This document shows, one piece after another, positions 25,012 to 36,026 of a stretch of 64,000 nucleotides of DNA. The notes beneath the pieces are model-generated. The model made no database searches. It was not told the origin of the DNA and worked only from the letters and a program-made list of their open reading frames with translations. Source of the stretch: Sipunculus nudus (taxonomy: Eukaryota; Annelida; Sipuncula; Golfingiida; Sipunculidae); NCBI GenBank assembly GCA_026874595.1, contig CM049322.1:40604840-40668839 (forward strand). Reading direction: 5' to 3'. Made by a program: the position numbers and the translations under genes. The stretch's first letter is position 1, and each line of letters opens with the position of its first letter.

Positions 25012-28000
25012 CAATTAATATCGTAATTTTGTAGTAATATGCGTGTTGTAATTTTCTTAAAAAAAAACGAGAATATAAACAAATTGACCAATTTTACCGG
25101 AACTTTCGAGATACTTACTTTTCATAAATCATATATTTGTAATAAACATTGCTCATTTTATTTCACAGAAACAAAACTTTCCTCGAATATGACCAAGAAT
25201 CAATCATCATTGTCGTTTTACAATGTATCTATGACTAAATTATCTGAAGTATTTTCTGCTGACCCGGTAATTACCTGGCAGACGAGAATGCACGAGGTTG
25301 GTTATCAGTCGTAGATCTGTTATTTTACCACATCCTAAACGCACTTATGAATAATGAGTGACTACAATTTCTAACTGTATTTGTGATTGTTTAATTTGTT
25401 ACAGACAGTGTCATAAGTGCTTATTCCTGTTTAATTAGACTCAATTGATCACAAAGTATAAGTTTTCTATTGTGGAAAAGAAGGGCCTTCGATAATTGAA
25501 CCGTAACCCTTAAATGCAAATTGTGTGTTCGTGTGAATAAAACTTTGTCGTGTTACAAAAGAGTTATAGGAGGTTACACCAAATCGGCGTTATTTCCTGT
25601 TAGGCATCAATGATACAGAAAGAGACCTTGATTAAATATATATATATATATATATATATATTATTTGCATAAATTATACAAAAAGAGCTTGTTTAATATA
25701 TATAAATATATATAATGTTTAATATATATATATTTATTTAATTTGCAGTTGCAAGGAGCATTGCTCGGTACTTCCGTCATCCATATGTTCCTTGGTTTCT
25801 CAGGATTGTTCGGTGTTTTCCTCCGATTTATCAGTCCTACAGTCATCGCTGTGGTATTTGTTTTACTCGGTTTTATCATCGTTCAAATTGGATTCTCATA
25901 TGCGGGACAGAGTTGGCCCGTATCTGTTGCGTAAGGGTTCACTTTAAATTAGCATATTATAATAAGCAATGTTAATCACAGGACAAATAGTTTATTTGAG
26001 CGAGCTTTTGTATAAGGTAGGGTTTAATTATAACCTTGTTCAATTGTTAAGAACACGCCCCGTCATCTGTAGTGGTTTGTGTAAGATAAACTAAAAAAGA
26101 GTGTAATATATTATTATTAAATATTTTATTATCTAGTCAATCATCAGCAATAACATCCCCTGTGAAATTCAATCATATATATTTCATTCCCCTGCAAACT
26201 ATATAGTTATATATCCACTTCACCATTTTTTTTATCGGTAACTAATCACAAAACTTAGCCGCAATCCTATAGTGTTAATGGTGTCTGCTGTATAATGTCA
26301 TCTGCTACAGGTTGGTTGTGCTGGCTATCATATTCAGTCAATATTTGGACTGGGTAAAGATACCTTTGCCGATATACTCAAGAAGACGGAAACGTTGTAC
26401 TACATCACCATTCCCGGTATTACAAACCTACACAGTGAGTATATTCAAGCCGGCCAGCATGTATCACTCTTCAGGCCCAAGCTGGGTAACATATCCGAGA
26501 AATATGTTAAAACGATTATATTTCTGGCCTAAGGACCCTTTACATATTATCTAACTATATGTTTTGGCATTCGAATGTCTGTTTGCTGAGAGACATACAG
26601 TGTTGTTCTGTTGTTTTTCGTTTTTTATCAATTGTCACATCGGAAACTTACTCAATTAGGTTACAGGTATTACCGGTATATCCTATATTTGATTAACTGT
26701 GTTTTTAAATCATAGAAATAGCAGTAATTGGGAAAGATAAGATAAGATGATATAATCTTTATTAATCCCAATCTGGGAAATTAAATTGTGTCCACACAAA
26801 TAGAGAAGAAGAAAATATATATATTACTATATTAAGCCTAACTAAAATATACCAAAATTCACAGTATAACACTTCAAACAGTATAAACCATCACTGGATA
26901 CAACATGCATGCATTATATGATATACGTGAATGAAAAAAATCATGCACGGACAAATATAATTAACAAAGAAGGATAAAGGTTTTAAGGAACGTCGGAATA
27001 TATTTCACAGACACTCCATATTTTATTAACTACACGGTGGCTAGTCGCTGGGCATAGGCGACGTTTCCTGTAGCAAAACCAAAAGATTCCGCAACAGTTT
27101 CTAGCCTGCGCTTGATTCTCAAAGAGATCTACCTAATGATTCAATGCAGTTCTCATATTTATTACCATTGACAAATAAAACAAAACTAATGCAATATAAT
27201 GTTTTGTTTGTATTCATTAATGTATAATTACAAAGAAAAGATTTAATCTATATGTACCAAAATAAGCAACGGGCCCTTGACACCCTTCAAAGTTATACGG
27301 GACACTTCTAACACATAAATTGTCCCATTGAAAGACCTGGGGAGCATTAAAAACATAACGATCAACAATGTTCCTTCCCCATGAAAGCAGTACACCCTTT
27401 CAAGGCGATAATAGTAGACGAGTTACATTTATAATTCTTAAACAAGTATTACTTTACAACCTGATGTCTTTCCTTACAGATTCTTCTGACCTCCCTGATC
27501 ACCTGGTTACTGTGTTACGTGTTAACTATTTCTGGGGCGCTTGACGGACCACAGGAGTGGAAGAAGAACGCGAGAACAGACTTAAATTCCGATGCCGTTA
27601 GCAGCGCCCCCTGGTTTTGGTTTCCTTATCCATGTAAAGTAAAACCGCACCTCCGCTAAGGGACCTCCTGTGAATAACGACAAGTTGTTTTCGGTCGCGA
27701 TTTTTGTTGTTCCTTTATATAAGACCTCAGGCGACCATCCCGAAAATGCGACCCTATTATCTACGTCGGTTTCGTGGTCGTAATTTCTGTTTCACTTTTC
27801 ACAAAGTGGCTGGGGCATATATATTTACTCATGTCCGTCCTTCAGTCTTCTCGAAATCAAACAGTTGTACTTTTCTTTAGCAATGCATGATTTTCGGCCT
27901 AATTTTTGGTTTGTGGGCATATAATGACCAGTTTTAGATTAAGTTTGTTTTTCTCAGTTGACCTACTTTTGACCTATGACGACACCTGAACATAGAAAAT

Positions 28001-31000
28001 TTCATGAAAATAGAAATGTTCATGATAAACGCACATTATGCATTTTTTCGCAGTGCTTGCAGATATCATGCACTAAAAACATCGCTATAAGCCTCGTAAA
28101 AAGTAATACAGCATAGTATGCATCTATACCATGCTTCAAGAAAGTACCTAAAGACCTTACGATAAAGTACATACTTATATGTGCGACAGGTCTGGTCATA
28201 AAAAATGTTTTCTGTCATACAAAAAATTAATTTTGAATATCACCAGATAGAGAAATATGTTAAAATGACAAGCATACATCATTTTATTATGAGATAATAT
28301 CAAAATTATATCATCAACTTTTACCCTATATTTTATCAAGACAAGAATAGGATGATGCAACGTATCTCAATTGTATTATTCTCGCCCTTCTAATCCCTTT
28401 AAAATGCCATCGTTATTAGGATATAGCTAATAACCTCAACTAAAAAACATACATTTTTATGCTAAAAGTGTAGAGCGTTCAATATTTTATAAAAGTATAT
28501 ATTATTGACAGCAACCATTAATTCTAGAATTAGTTCTTTTCCCTCTAAAAACTGGCAGTTCATTGACCATTGTTATCAGAATGAAGCTAATATCCTTAAA
28601 CTAAAAAAATGCTTCTTGATGTAAACGCATAGTGGCGTCCATTTTCATTAACGACATGTATGATTGAAAGTTGCCATTTCCTCTACTGTTAGTTATTTTT
28701 CTTGTTAAAACTGGTACTCCAATGGCTATCATTTTTACCATATACTAATATCCTTAATTTGAAAGAGCACCTTTTTGACGGTAAAATTTTAGTTTCGTCC
28801 ATTATTTCATTAACGACATACTCGATTGACATTAACCGTTTCCTCTGTGGTTAATTCTTGTTCCTGTTAAAAATGTAGCCCAATGGAGTAAGTCATATTA
28901 AGTTACACATCCTTTGATATCAAGAATTCGTTTTGGATGGGTTATATTTGATGACAATGTTTTAAAGAAAAATGATTCAGTGGGTGATGTTAGGTGATAC
29001 CTTTTAAATATTGACAGTTCAGTACAGATGACATTTTTAGTGAGATTGGTGAAGTTAGTGGCACATATTTTAATATTTTAGTTTAGATGAGATGAATGTT
29101 TAAGTAACACTTTTCATGACATTATTAGTTCAGTGGGGATGGCCGACGTTCAGCGTTACAGCTGTGGTGGGGATGATATCTGGAGTGTTTGCCAGTACTG
29201 TGGAGAGTATTGGTGATTATTACACGTGCGCAAAACTGTCCGGGGCCCCACGCCCCCCGACGCATGCTATAAATAGAGGTCAGTAGACTATATACTGTTG
29301 GCTGAACATATATTTGATTATACTGTCTAATTGTTGCTGAAGCAGGCAGATTCACTGGTCTTAAATAGTATTAATATAAAATCTTTTTTTAGGATTTTGA
29401 TATATCTTATGTCTCGCTTTATACCATTATCATGCATCTGACATTTAAGATATCATAAATTGCTTCCTAGAACACCAATTGCTGTTTAATGAGCTCTTTT
29501 TATCAGAAAAATTGATAAGGTATTTTGCGACATTCTGCATGGTCAGAAATAAGATTACAAAGCGCGAACTGATTATATCTATCAGAGCTAATCCATGTAG
29601 TATATTCTTGTTCGAGTTGTATGGTAAGTTTCATAGGTGATGCAAAGCCTTAATATATGATGAATAATGAGGAAAAAAATTTAACTCTTTTACTGAAGAC
29701 GTCATTGTTATCATACATGTTTCGAGTTATTGTATTCCCCTCGTATTGAATATAGTCATGCCATTCTGGAGAAGCACCATTTGAAACAATCTTAGCTGGT
29801 CTAGCTGGATACACCCTGTTACAATCAACACAATTTGTTTCCTTTGGGTTATATATTATGTCAAATTCTTCACATTCTCTAACCATCTTTTGAAGCCCAC
29901 TCCGCGTCGGACAAAAGAGCGTAAGTTCGTCCACGTAGAGCTAGGCACCAGCAAAATAATTTCAAATATAATACCCTATAACCTTAGTTGTGAGACGTTT
30001 TAAAATCTCGTCCGTAGAAAAAAAAACAGATTCAGCTTGGACATATCCATGTAATATCATCACCCAGCTGATAAGAATACTTACGCAATTATTCCTATAA
30101 CAAAAGCCCCAAGAGGTGACCTAACCTGTAGTGATAATAATAGTTGTATTTAATTGACGACTTGTTTCTGTAAATTACTTGATAGTGTTATTATACAGAA
30201 AATTGTAGATAAACTTGGCACTTCTCCACTGCAGTGTGCTTTTAAGAAAGAATCGCATTCGACTAATATGTGTACAGTAGTCCTGAAGGAGAGTATAACA
30301 CATATCATCCACATATACACAGTCGTATTTTATTTCAAATAGGAAAAGATATACATATCCTTTTTTTGTATCTTGATATTTTTGTTCCGCAGGGATAGGT
30401 ATGGAGGGGATCGGGAACATGATCTGCGCTGCCTATGGTACCGGCGTCGGAACAACCTCTTGCAGCAGTAACATCGCGCTTCTTGCTCAAACAAGGGTGA
30501 CGTACCATATGATTATCTTCGTAAAGCGGCGGGGGTTGTGATTTTGGCGGCTTTGGTTTGTCTGTTTGTGTGTCTGCCTGTCTTTTGGCAACATTACGCA
30601 AAACATTATTTATGGATTTCGAAGAATTTTTCAAGTAATTCTGCAAAGATATTTCCTTAAAATTTTGGCGGTTTACCATCTAGATCCAGCAATGTTTGTT
30701 AAGAAAATGCTACATTTAAAAAAATGCCGTATTGGGATAATGAGCTTCCTTGTTAACTTTTTGCCACTAGATGGCATTCAGTGTCAGCATCCTTAAACGT
30801 TTAGTGATATTCCTGCTGTTTTTATCACACATTTCTGACAATGTTATATGAGGGTAATGAGCTGCCTTGTTAACTTTGTTACCACTGATTAGTTTTGTCC
30901 ATCGCTTTGCAAAGATGACCATGATGATCAAGGTTTTGTAGGTGATCTAACCTCGGCTGTCCGGTGATGACTTGTCAGGCCAATTCGGGCACAGAAGACC

Positions 31001-33645
31001 CTCATACATGTTGGACACATGTGATCGGTGGTGGCTGATGAGGTAGTTGCCATCCTCGCCTTTGCTCCTGGACTAGGCTGGTCGTGCTATCTCTGCGTAT
31101 TCTGCACCTCTGTGTGCAGCTGCATGCCATGCTGTTCGATCTTGCGCTAGACTTTCCCATGTATCTGTGCTGATGGATTGTTTGTGAAGTGATGTTTTGA
31201 GACTCTCCTTGTAGCGCCTCCGCTGACCTCTGATGGATCTTTTACAAGAGACCTGTTTTCCATACAAAGTATTTTTGGCAGTCTTATATCTGCCATGCGG
31301 CAAATGTGACCTGCTGATCGAACCTGGGATCGATGCAGGATGGTGTGGGTTGTTAGGAGGTTGGCACGTGAAAGGACTTCCGTGTCTGGAACTTTGTCTT
31401 GCCATCTTATTTTCATCAGTCGACGAAAGTTCAGGTTGAAATGGTTTATTTGATTGGCATATCTTGCGTTTACTGTCCATTGTGGTGTTAGTGGTGACTA
31501 CTGCCTTGTAGACCTGGATCTTAGTTTCAAGATGGATGGCTCTACACTCCCAGACGTTGGAGCGCAATCTACCAAATGCAATGCTGGCTTTTGCTACTCT
31601 GCTATTGACCTCGTCATCTATGTTTGCTATGTTTGTGCTCCCCAGATATGTGAATTTGTTCACCACCTTCAGAACTGTTCCAAGGACCAGGATGGAGGGT
31701 TCAACATATTGATTTCCTGGTGCTAGTTGGTGCGTCACTTCAGGCTTTTTTATGCTGGTAGTAAGTCCGAAGTTGTCACATGCTGTTCTGGTCCGTGTTG
31801 TGCTGCATGTCGGATTCTGAAGATACATTCAGGGCGCAGACGTCAGCAAAGAGTAGGTCACGGATAATGGCTGTCCTGACTTTCGTTACAGTCTTCTGTG
31901 ACTGAGGAGCTTCCAATCTTTGCTTATCTAACACCGACTTCAGGAACATCCTTGTAAAAGCGTCCCATAGCCGGACAGATAAACATCATGCTTACAGTGC
32001 TGGTGCTAGAACGTAGCCTTGTTTTACGCCGTTGCTTGCTGGGTAGTCGAAAGATGCCTCACCATCACCACGGACGCAGGAAATCATGCCATCGTGATAC
32101 TTGCGGTTTATGGTGATGAACCGGTCAGGACATCCAAACTTGGTAATGATCTCGAAGAGTCCATCACGGCTGACAGTGTCAAAGGCCTTTGTTAGGTCAA
32201 CAGATGTGGTTTACAGGTCCTGGTATTGTTCTTGGCATTTCTCTTGGAGTACACGGGCTGCAAAGATGATTTTAACTGTACCCTGACCTGCACAAAACCG
32301 CCTTTGCTCTCTGGTAGAAGACTGTCTTCCAGGTGTATAATAAGACGATTGAGGAGCGGTCTAGCAAGAATCTTTCCGGCAATGCTGAGCAGAGAAATAC
32401 CTCTGTGGAGGGCAAAGCTCTGTCTGTTTCCTCTGCGCTTGTATAGGTGGATGCGTCTTTTAATTCTTGTGTGCAGTGTACGTTTCCCTCAATAGGACAA
32501 GGACACTAGATGGCACTAAGTGTCAGTATGCTATAACGTTCAGTGATTGTCCTGCTGTGTTTATCACACATTTCTGTCAATGCTAATGAGCTGCCTTGGC
32601 GGAGGTACGCATGCTCTGGGTGCACATTTCTACTTTCCCAGACACAAAACTCTTGAACTCTTCAACCTCGAGTACCTTACACACTTCAAATTATACCCTA
32701 CACAGACGAACTAGGAAAATTTGTTTCTAAAGGCAGCAGGAGATAACTGTCTTGGTTATGGGAGTGTCATATTACCCTGCGAGTCATTCAGTATTTCGCT
32801 ACGCCTTGTCCTATACAATGACAGGGCGATGGTATCATCTATGATCTTGAGTACATTAAGGAAACAAATTTCCACACATCTGCAAAAAATTTCATAGGTG
32901 TTCTGCTCTGTTATCCACTGCTTTTGCTTTTCAACAAATAAAAGTGTAAACCTTATAGAATAATAGGATGGGAAGTTACCCATTACAGGCCCAACAACTG
33001 TATTACTAAATGTTAAACAGAGAATTTGTATTATAAAAACACATGCAAGAAAATATTCACAACATATGCTATTCCTTCAAAAGCGTATGCATGTACTTTG
33101 GAAAGGTCATGTTAACGTTTTTTCTGTACTCGGATCCTTTAATATATCTGACCAGCCGAGTATGTAAAATTAAGACTTTTACTTATATATTTGCTGTAAT
33201 TGTAGACTTAAGAAACGGCATAACGGTTGCACTAAATGAAATGTCACCCTTTAATTCAAAATTTAATTTGCGTCATTTAATTAAATCAATTAATCTTAAA
33301 TCTACTTGTAACTTGCTTAAATTTTCAGGTTGGTAGCCGCAGAGTAGTTCAGTTTGCAGGATTATGGATGCTACTGTTCAGTGTAATCGGGAAATTCGGC
33401 GCCATTTTCACTTCCTTTCCAGGACCGTTGGTTGGTGCACAGCTTCTTTTCATTTCAGGTAATGAAAGAACCCTTTGACCTTATACCTGTGACCCCTGAA
33501 ATTTCTCTCATAAACAATCGTATCTCTTCGTTTCAACTGCATATTAGTATTGACAAAATTATTTATTCTCTCTCTCTATCTCACACAGAAAAAACATGAA
33601 CATATACCGCATATTGGTAAAGACAAAATTTACTTATTCTCTTCT

Positions 33646-33697
<52 letters not shown>

Positions 33698-35096
33698 TAC
33701 ATACTTATGTGTATGTGTGTGGCAATCGGTTTATCAATATATAGCGAGAGAGAGAGAGACAGAGGGATGGAACCAGAAAACACAGAAAAGTCGGTTTACT
33801 GCCGCTAGGAACCGACGTTTCTGTTTATTCTACTTCCATCGTTTGTCCCGGAAAAAAAGTTATAATTATATACTTAATGTTTCAGCCTTTGTCCTGTCTG
33901 CCGGTTTGTCCTTTCTACAGAATATTAACCTAAAGCTCAACAGAAACCTCCTAGTTCTCGGTATGTCTTTGGTTGTCGGACTGGGACTACCTCCTTGGCT
34001 GAATGCTCATCCTACAGCAATCAGTATACGTAAGCCAAATCTAAATAAACACAATGGAATTCTAACTCTGATTGATGTGTTGTTTAAGATAAAGATAGAT
34101 AAATGGGGAATGTTGTACATCAACATGAAGTATGATATTAATTGTTGAAATAAGGTCATGTGTTATATATGTATGATACTATATTTAAAGGGGTCCAAGC
34201 ACCTAACTGACCTTTAAAATAAAAAAGGGCAAGGAAACCGGGATATCACCGCACACAGGCTGCTGGTTTTGTTCATATCAACGTGTTAATAATACGTAGG
34301 GCCCCGACAAAATAATCAAAACAATTCAACAAGAGCATCTCACAGTAAGTTTGATAAGACAGAGCTTTGCAAATAGCGTTTTGCAGCAATTGACCTTTCT
34401 ACCTTCGCATATATGCAACCTACTACCTCAGTTTACGGGTTTTTCCCAGCTTGTCAGCACTGCTGTGTTGTTGATGAACAATTTTACATCCTTCATGCGG
34501 GCTTTTTCCATAACCTAAATTTACCTTAGATCAGTGATATATACACATTGGAAGCCAGAAATCACATAAATTATTTTTAAAAAGTTAGGTGAATGGGCAC
34601 CTATAAAGCATCTTTCTAAAAGTGTTTAACTGTTTAACCAGTGTAACACAAGGTATACCTATAGTGCCCAAAGGATTATCATTATGTGTGATATTTCACA
34701 TGGTATCCCAGTATAAGATATATAAACATGCATATAGGCCTCTTTACTTTTAACATAGTGTGTAATAATCATTTGATCTTTCGTGCGTATTTATGTTTTT
34801 GAAACGTAGCATATACCGGTCAGATATATTAAAATAAAATAAATCACATAGAACTTTTGATTTTTACTACATTTCTGATCTACAAATTTTAAGCAGCTTT
34901 TTATTTTCAAGACAGATGTACGCTCCACAAAGGTTTTTATTAAAGCTAGTTGATCTTTCTTTCTCAGATAGAATAAAAGTAACCATCGGTGTCATACGGA
35001 AGACGTTATTAAGTTCAAAGTGACGGATTCGTCTGATTTACTATTGAACGGAAAGGGGGGGAGTGAAATTATTGTATAACTTTCAATAAAACACAA

Positions 35097-35161
<65 letters not shown>

Positions 35162-35728
35162 GACACAATATTTTTCCTTTTAGGAAACACAGATGCCGAG
35201 CAGCTTTTAACGGTGCTTCTCAAATCCAATATGCTTATTGGTGGTCTAACTGCTGTGATACTGGATAGCACAATACCAGGTCTGTCTGTCTGTCTGTCTG
35301 TCTGTCCCTCTCTCTCTCTCTCTCTCTCTCGTGTCAGTATCAAACAATATAATTTTTGAGTGACTAATGAAATATTAAGTTTTTGTACAATATAAAGTCA
35401 ATTTGGGTAACCTTTAACAATATTGAAAACCTAAACCTTGACTTTTTTTATATTTACCTCAGCTTACAAACACAAATAATTTTATATCAATGTATATATA
35501 ACGTTTTTCGTTCATGCACCATAAGGTAAGTGAAGAATGGCTTCTATCCGTATTATTCTATACTCAACAGGTGGCACAAAGAAGAAAACAGGTACACAAG
35601 ATAATGAAGAAGAAGATAATGCTCACAAAACTTACGACTTCCCATTCGGCATGAAATGTATTGTGAAAATGAAATGGTTATCATTTATACCTTGCTGTCC
35701 CACCTATTCCGGATGCTACAGAAAATAA
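23228..35728 (+). CDS. Solute carrier family 23 (nucleobase/ascorbate transporter-like) protein, copy 2
   Basis: Tandem paralogue of the gene at 2942. Thirteen coding exons: 23228-23428, 23808-23965, 24880-24962, 25169-25296, 25749-25930, 26311-26434, 27480-27633, 29129-29278, 30393-30496, 33329-33458, 33886-34029, 35184-35279, 35571-35728. Each has exactly the same length and phase as in copy 1, total 1812 nt, 603 aa. Most differences fall in exon 1 (cytoplasmic N-terminus) and exon 4 (extracellular loop, three sequons N154, N158, N166; the fourth is lost, N171 to Lys). The signature reads [16 protein letters not shown], again with Ala where SVCTs have Gly. [20 protein letters not shown] and DFPFGM are kept. 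The exon 12 donor lies in a GTCT microsatellite (GTCTGT), weaker than the GTAAGT of copy 1. Frame and splice sites are intact, so it is probably expressed. Substrate unknown. Confidence 0.92.
24966..25009. repeat. (TA)n microsatellite beginning at the exon 3 donor
   Basis: The donor of intron 3 of SLC23 copy 2 is GTCATATATA: the TA run begins four bases into the intron. Copy 1 has GTCAGG and then non-repeat sequence here. Confidence 0.85.
26729..26965 (-). mobile_element. LINE 3' tail insertion with (GATAA)n, intron 6
   Basis: Sequence absent from copy 1 at the matching site, starting GATAAGATAAGATGATATAA and passing into TCTTTATTAATCCCAATCTG. Read on the minus strand this ends in a short (TTATC)n tail, as L2/CR1-type LINE 3' ends do. 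Only the untranslated 3' end is present; the assignment is by resemblance. Confidence 0.5.
27635..27790. mobile_element. MITE at the exon 7 donor, copy 2 version
   Basis: Equivalent of the element at 9497: TAAAGTAAAACC begins within the donor GTAAAG of intron 7, and GTGGTCGTAATTTC lies near the far end. The last few bases of the right end are altered, and sequence with no counterpart in copy 1 follows (27790-28070). Confidence 0.55.
28425..28900. repeat. Degenerate minisatellite, intron 7, copy 2
   Basis: About three diverged units of the same repeat as at 10085-10760 (GTGGCGTCCATTTTCATTAA, GTTTCGTCCATTATTTCATT, with GACATGTATGATTG-like and AAAACTGGTACTCC-like blocks). Its presence in both genes means the array predates the duplication. 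Confidence 0.55.
29480..30135 (-). mobile_element. LINE fragment, reverse transcriptase C-terminal half (intron 8)
   Basis: On the minus strand the frame at 29934-29650 reads [19 protein letters not shown], with VDE where RTs have the catalytic ADD, then [15 protein letters not shown] and [19 protein letters not shown], the palm and thumb of a non-LTR reverse transcriptase. Upstream of it KVIGYYI (before an in-frame stop) fits the block before the catalytic loop. The catalytic YADD is degraded to YVDE and several stops are present, so it is dead. The same family occurs at 52490-53600. See the next entry for its inverted 5' piece. Not present in SLC23 copy 1. Confidence 0.7.
30146..30300 (+). 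mobile_element. Inverted 5' piece of the same LINE
   Basis: The plus-strand frame [20 protein letters not shown] then [20 protein letters not shown] matches the early RT domains (1-2) of this LINE family, which precede the palm. It lies head to head with the minus-strand palm piece, the order expected from a 5' inversion during integration. It ends about where the alignment to SLC23 copy 1 resumes (ATATACACAGTCG, 11484 and 30313). Confidence 0.65.
30740..32630. repeat. Tandem duplication of ~112 bp interrupted by a LINE
   Basis: Unit starting GAGCT(G/T)CCTTGTTAACTTT occurs at about 30751 and 30860; the second copy is split after CCACTGATTAG and continues at about 32505 (CACTAGATGGCACTAAGTG) to 32600. 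Copy 1 of the gene has a single uninterrupted unit (about 11988-12100). Confidence 0.6.
30890..32505 (-). mobile_element. 5'-truncated LINE with reverse transcriptase and C-terminal zinc finger, in intron 9
   Basis: Minus-strand RT blocks in order: [20 protein letters not shown] (fingers), [20 protein letters not shown] (palm A), [14 protein letters not shown] (motif B), [10 protein letters not shown] (catalytic FADD altered to FADV), [10 protein letters not shown] and [15 protein letters not shown] (thumb), then [18 protein letters not shown]. The C-terminus ends with a zinc-binding block, [17 protein letters not shown] (31016-30966). It is truncated at the fingers and broken by several stops and shifts. 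It is absent from intron 9 of SLC23 copy 1, so it inserted after the gene duplication. The clade is not certain. Confidence 0.85.
33651..33694. repeat. (TA)n microsatellite, intron 10
   Basis: Pure TA run in intron 10 of SLC23 copy 2; no counterpart in copy 1. Confidence 0.85.
34190..34602. mobile_element. ~410-bp inverted-repeat element (MITE) in intron 11
   Basis: The left end (GGGTCCAAGCACCTAACTGA) and the right end (AGTTAGGTGAATGGGCACCT) are imperfect inverted copies over about 25 bases. The segment interrupts the alignment with SLC23 copy 1, where the flanks (ATTTAAAG and AAAGCAT-like) are nearly joined at about 13455. No coding content. Superfamily unknown. Confidence 0.6.
35099..35155. 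repeat. (TA)n microsatellite before exon 12
   Basis: A 57-base TA run ends 28 bases before the exon 12 acceptor of SLC23 copy 2. Copy 1 has ordinary sequence here. Confidence 0.85.
35280..35330 (+). repeat. (GTCT)n(CT)n microsatellite forming the exon 12 donor
   Basis: The intron starts with about six GTCT units and then CT repeats. The 5' splice site is the first GT of the array (CAG then GTCTGTCTG). Copy 1 has CAG then GTAAGTCTCTATCTCTCTCT, a good donor followed by CT repeats. Confidence 0.9.
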
Positions 35729-36020
35729 GCAAAGCATCAACCCTTTTTGGGGTTGTTAATCAACATGAGGTTTGCCAAAGATCATTGTGTTTGCTTTTCC
35801 AAATACCAGTCATTAGTTTTGTCTACTGAGGAATAATGATACAACGTAATTACTTTTCCAAATATTCTTTTAATAACAGTATAGGACCGAAATTAATAAT
35901 ACGCGCCAGGCGACATTGTACTTCAACTGAATACAATGGTTCATTAAGCATTAGACAAAAAATAAATAGGTAGATCCGCAGAACAAAGCAGCGACACATA
36001 TTTAACAGATTTTTTCAGTC

Positions 36021-36026
36021 AATAAA
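36021..36026 (+). promoter_or_regulatory. Candidate polyadenylation signal, SLC23 copy 2
   Basis: AATAAA in the same TTCAGTCAATAAATAT context as copy 1, here 293 bases past the stop codon. Confidence 0.4.

Noticed and set aside
31073-31828. The longest open frame of the window (251 codons, minus strand) considered as a host gene
   Set aside because: Its content is the thumb and C-terminal part of a non-LTR reverse transcriptase and it belongs to the intron 9 LINE.
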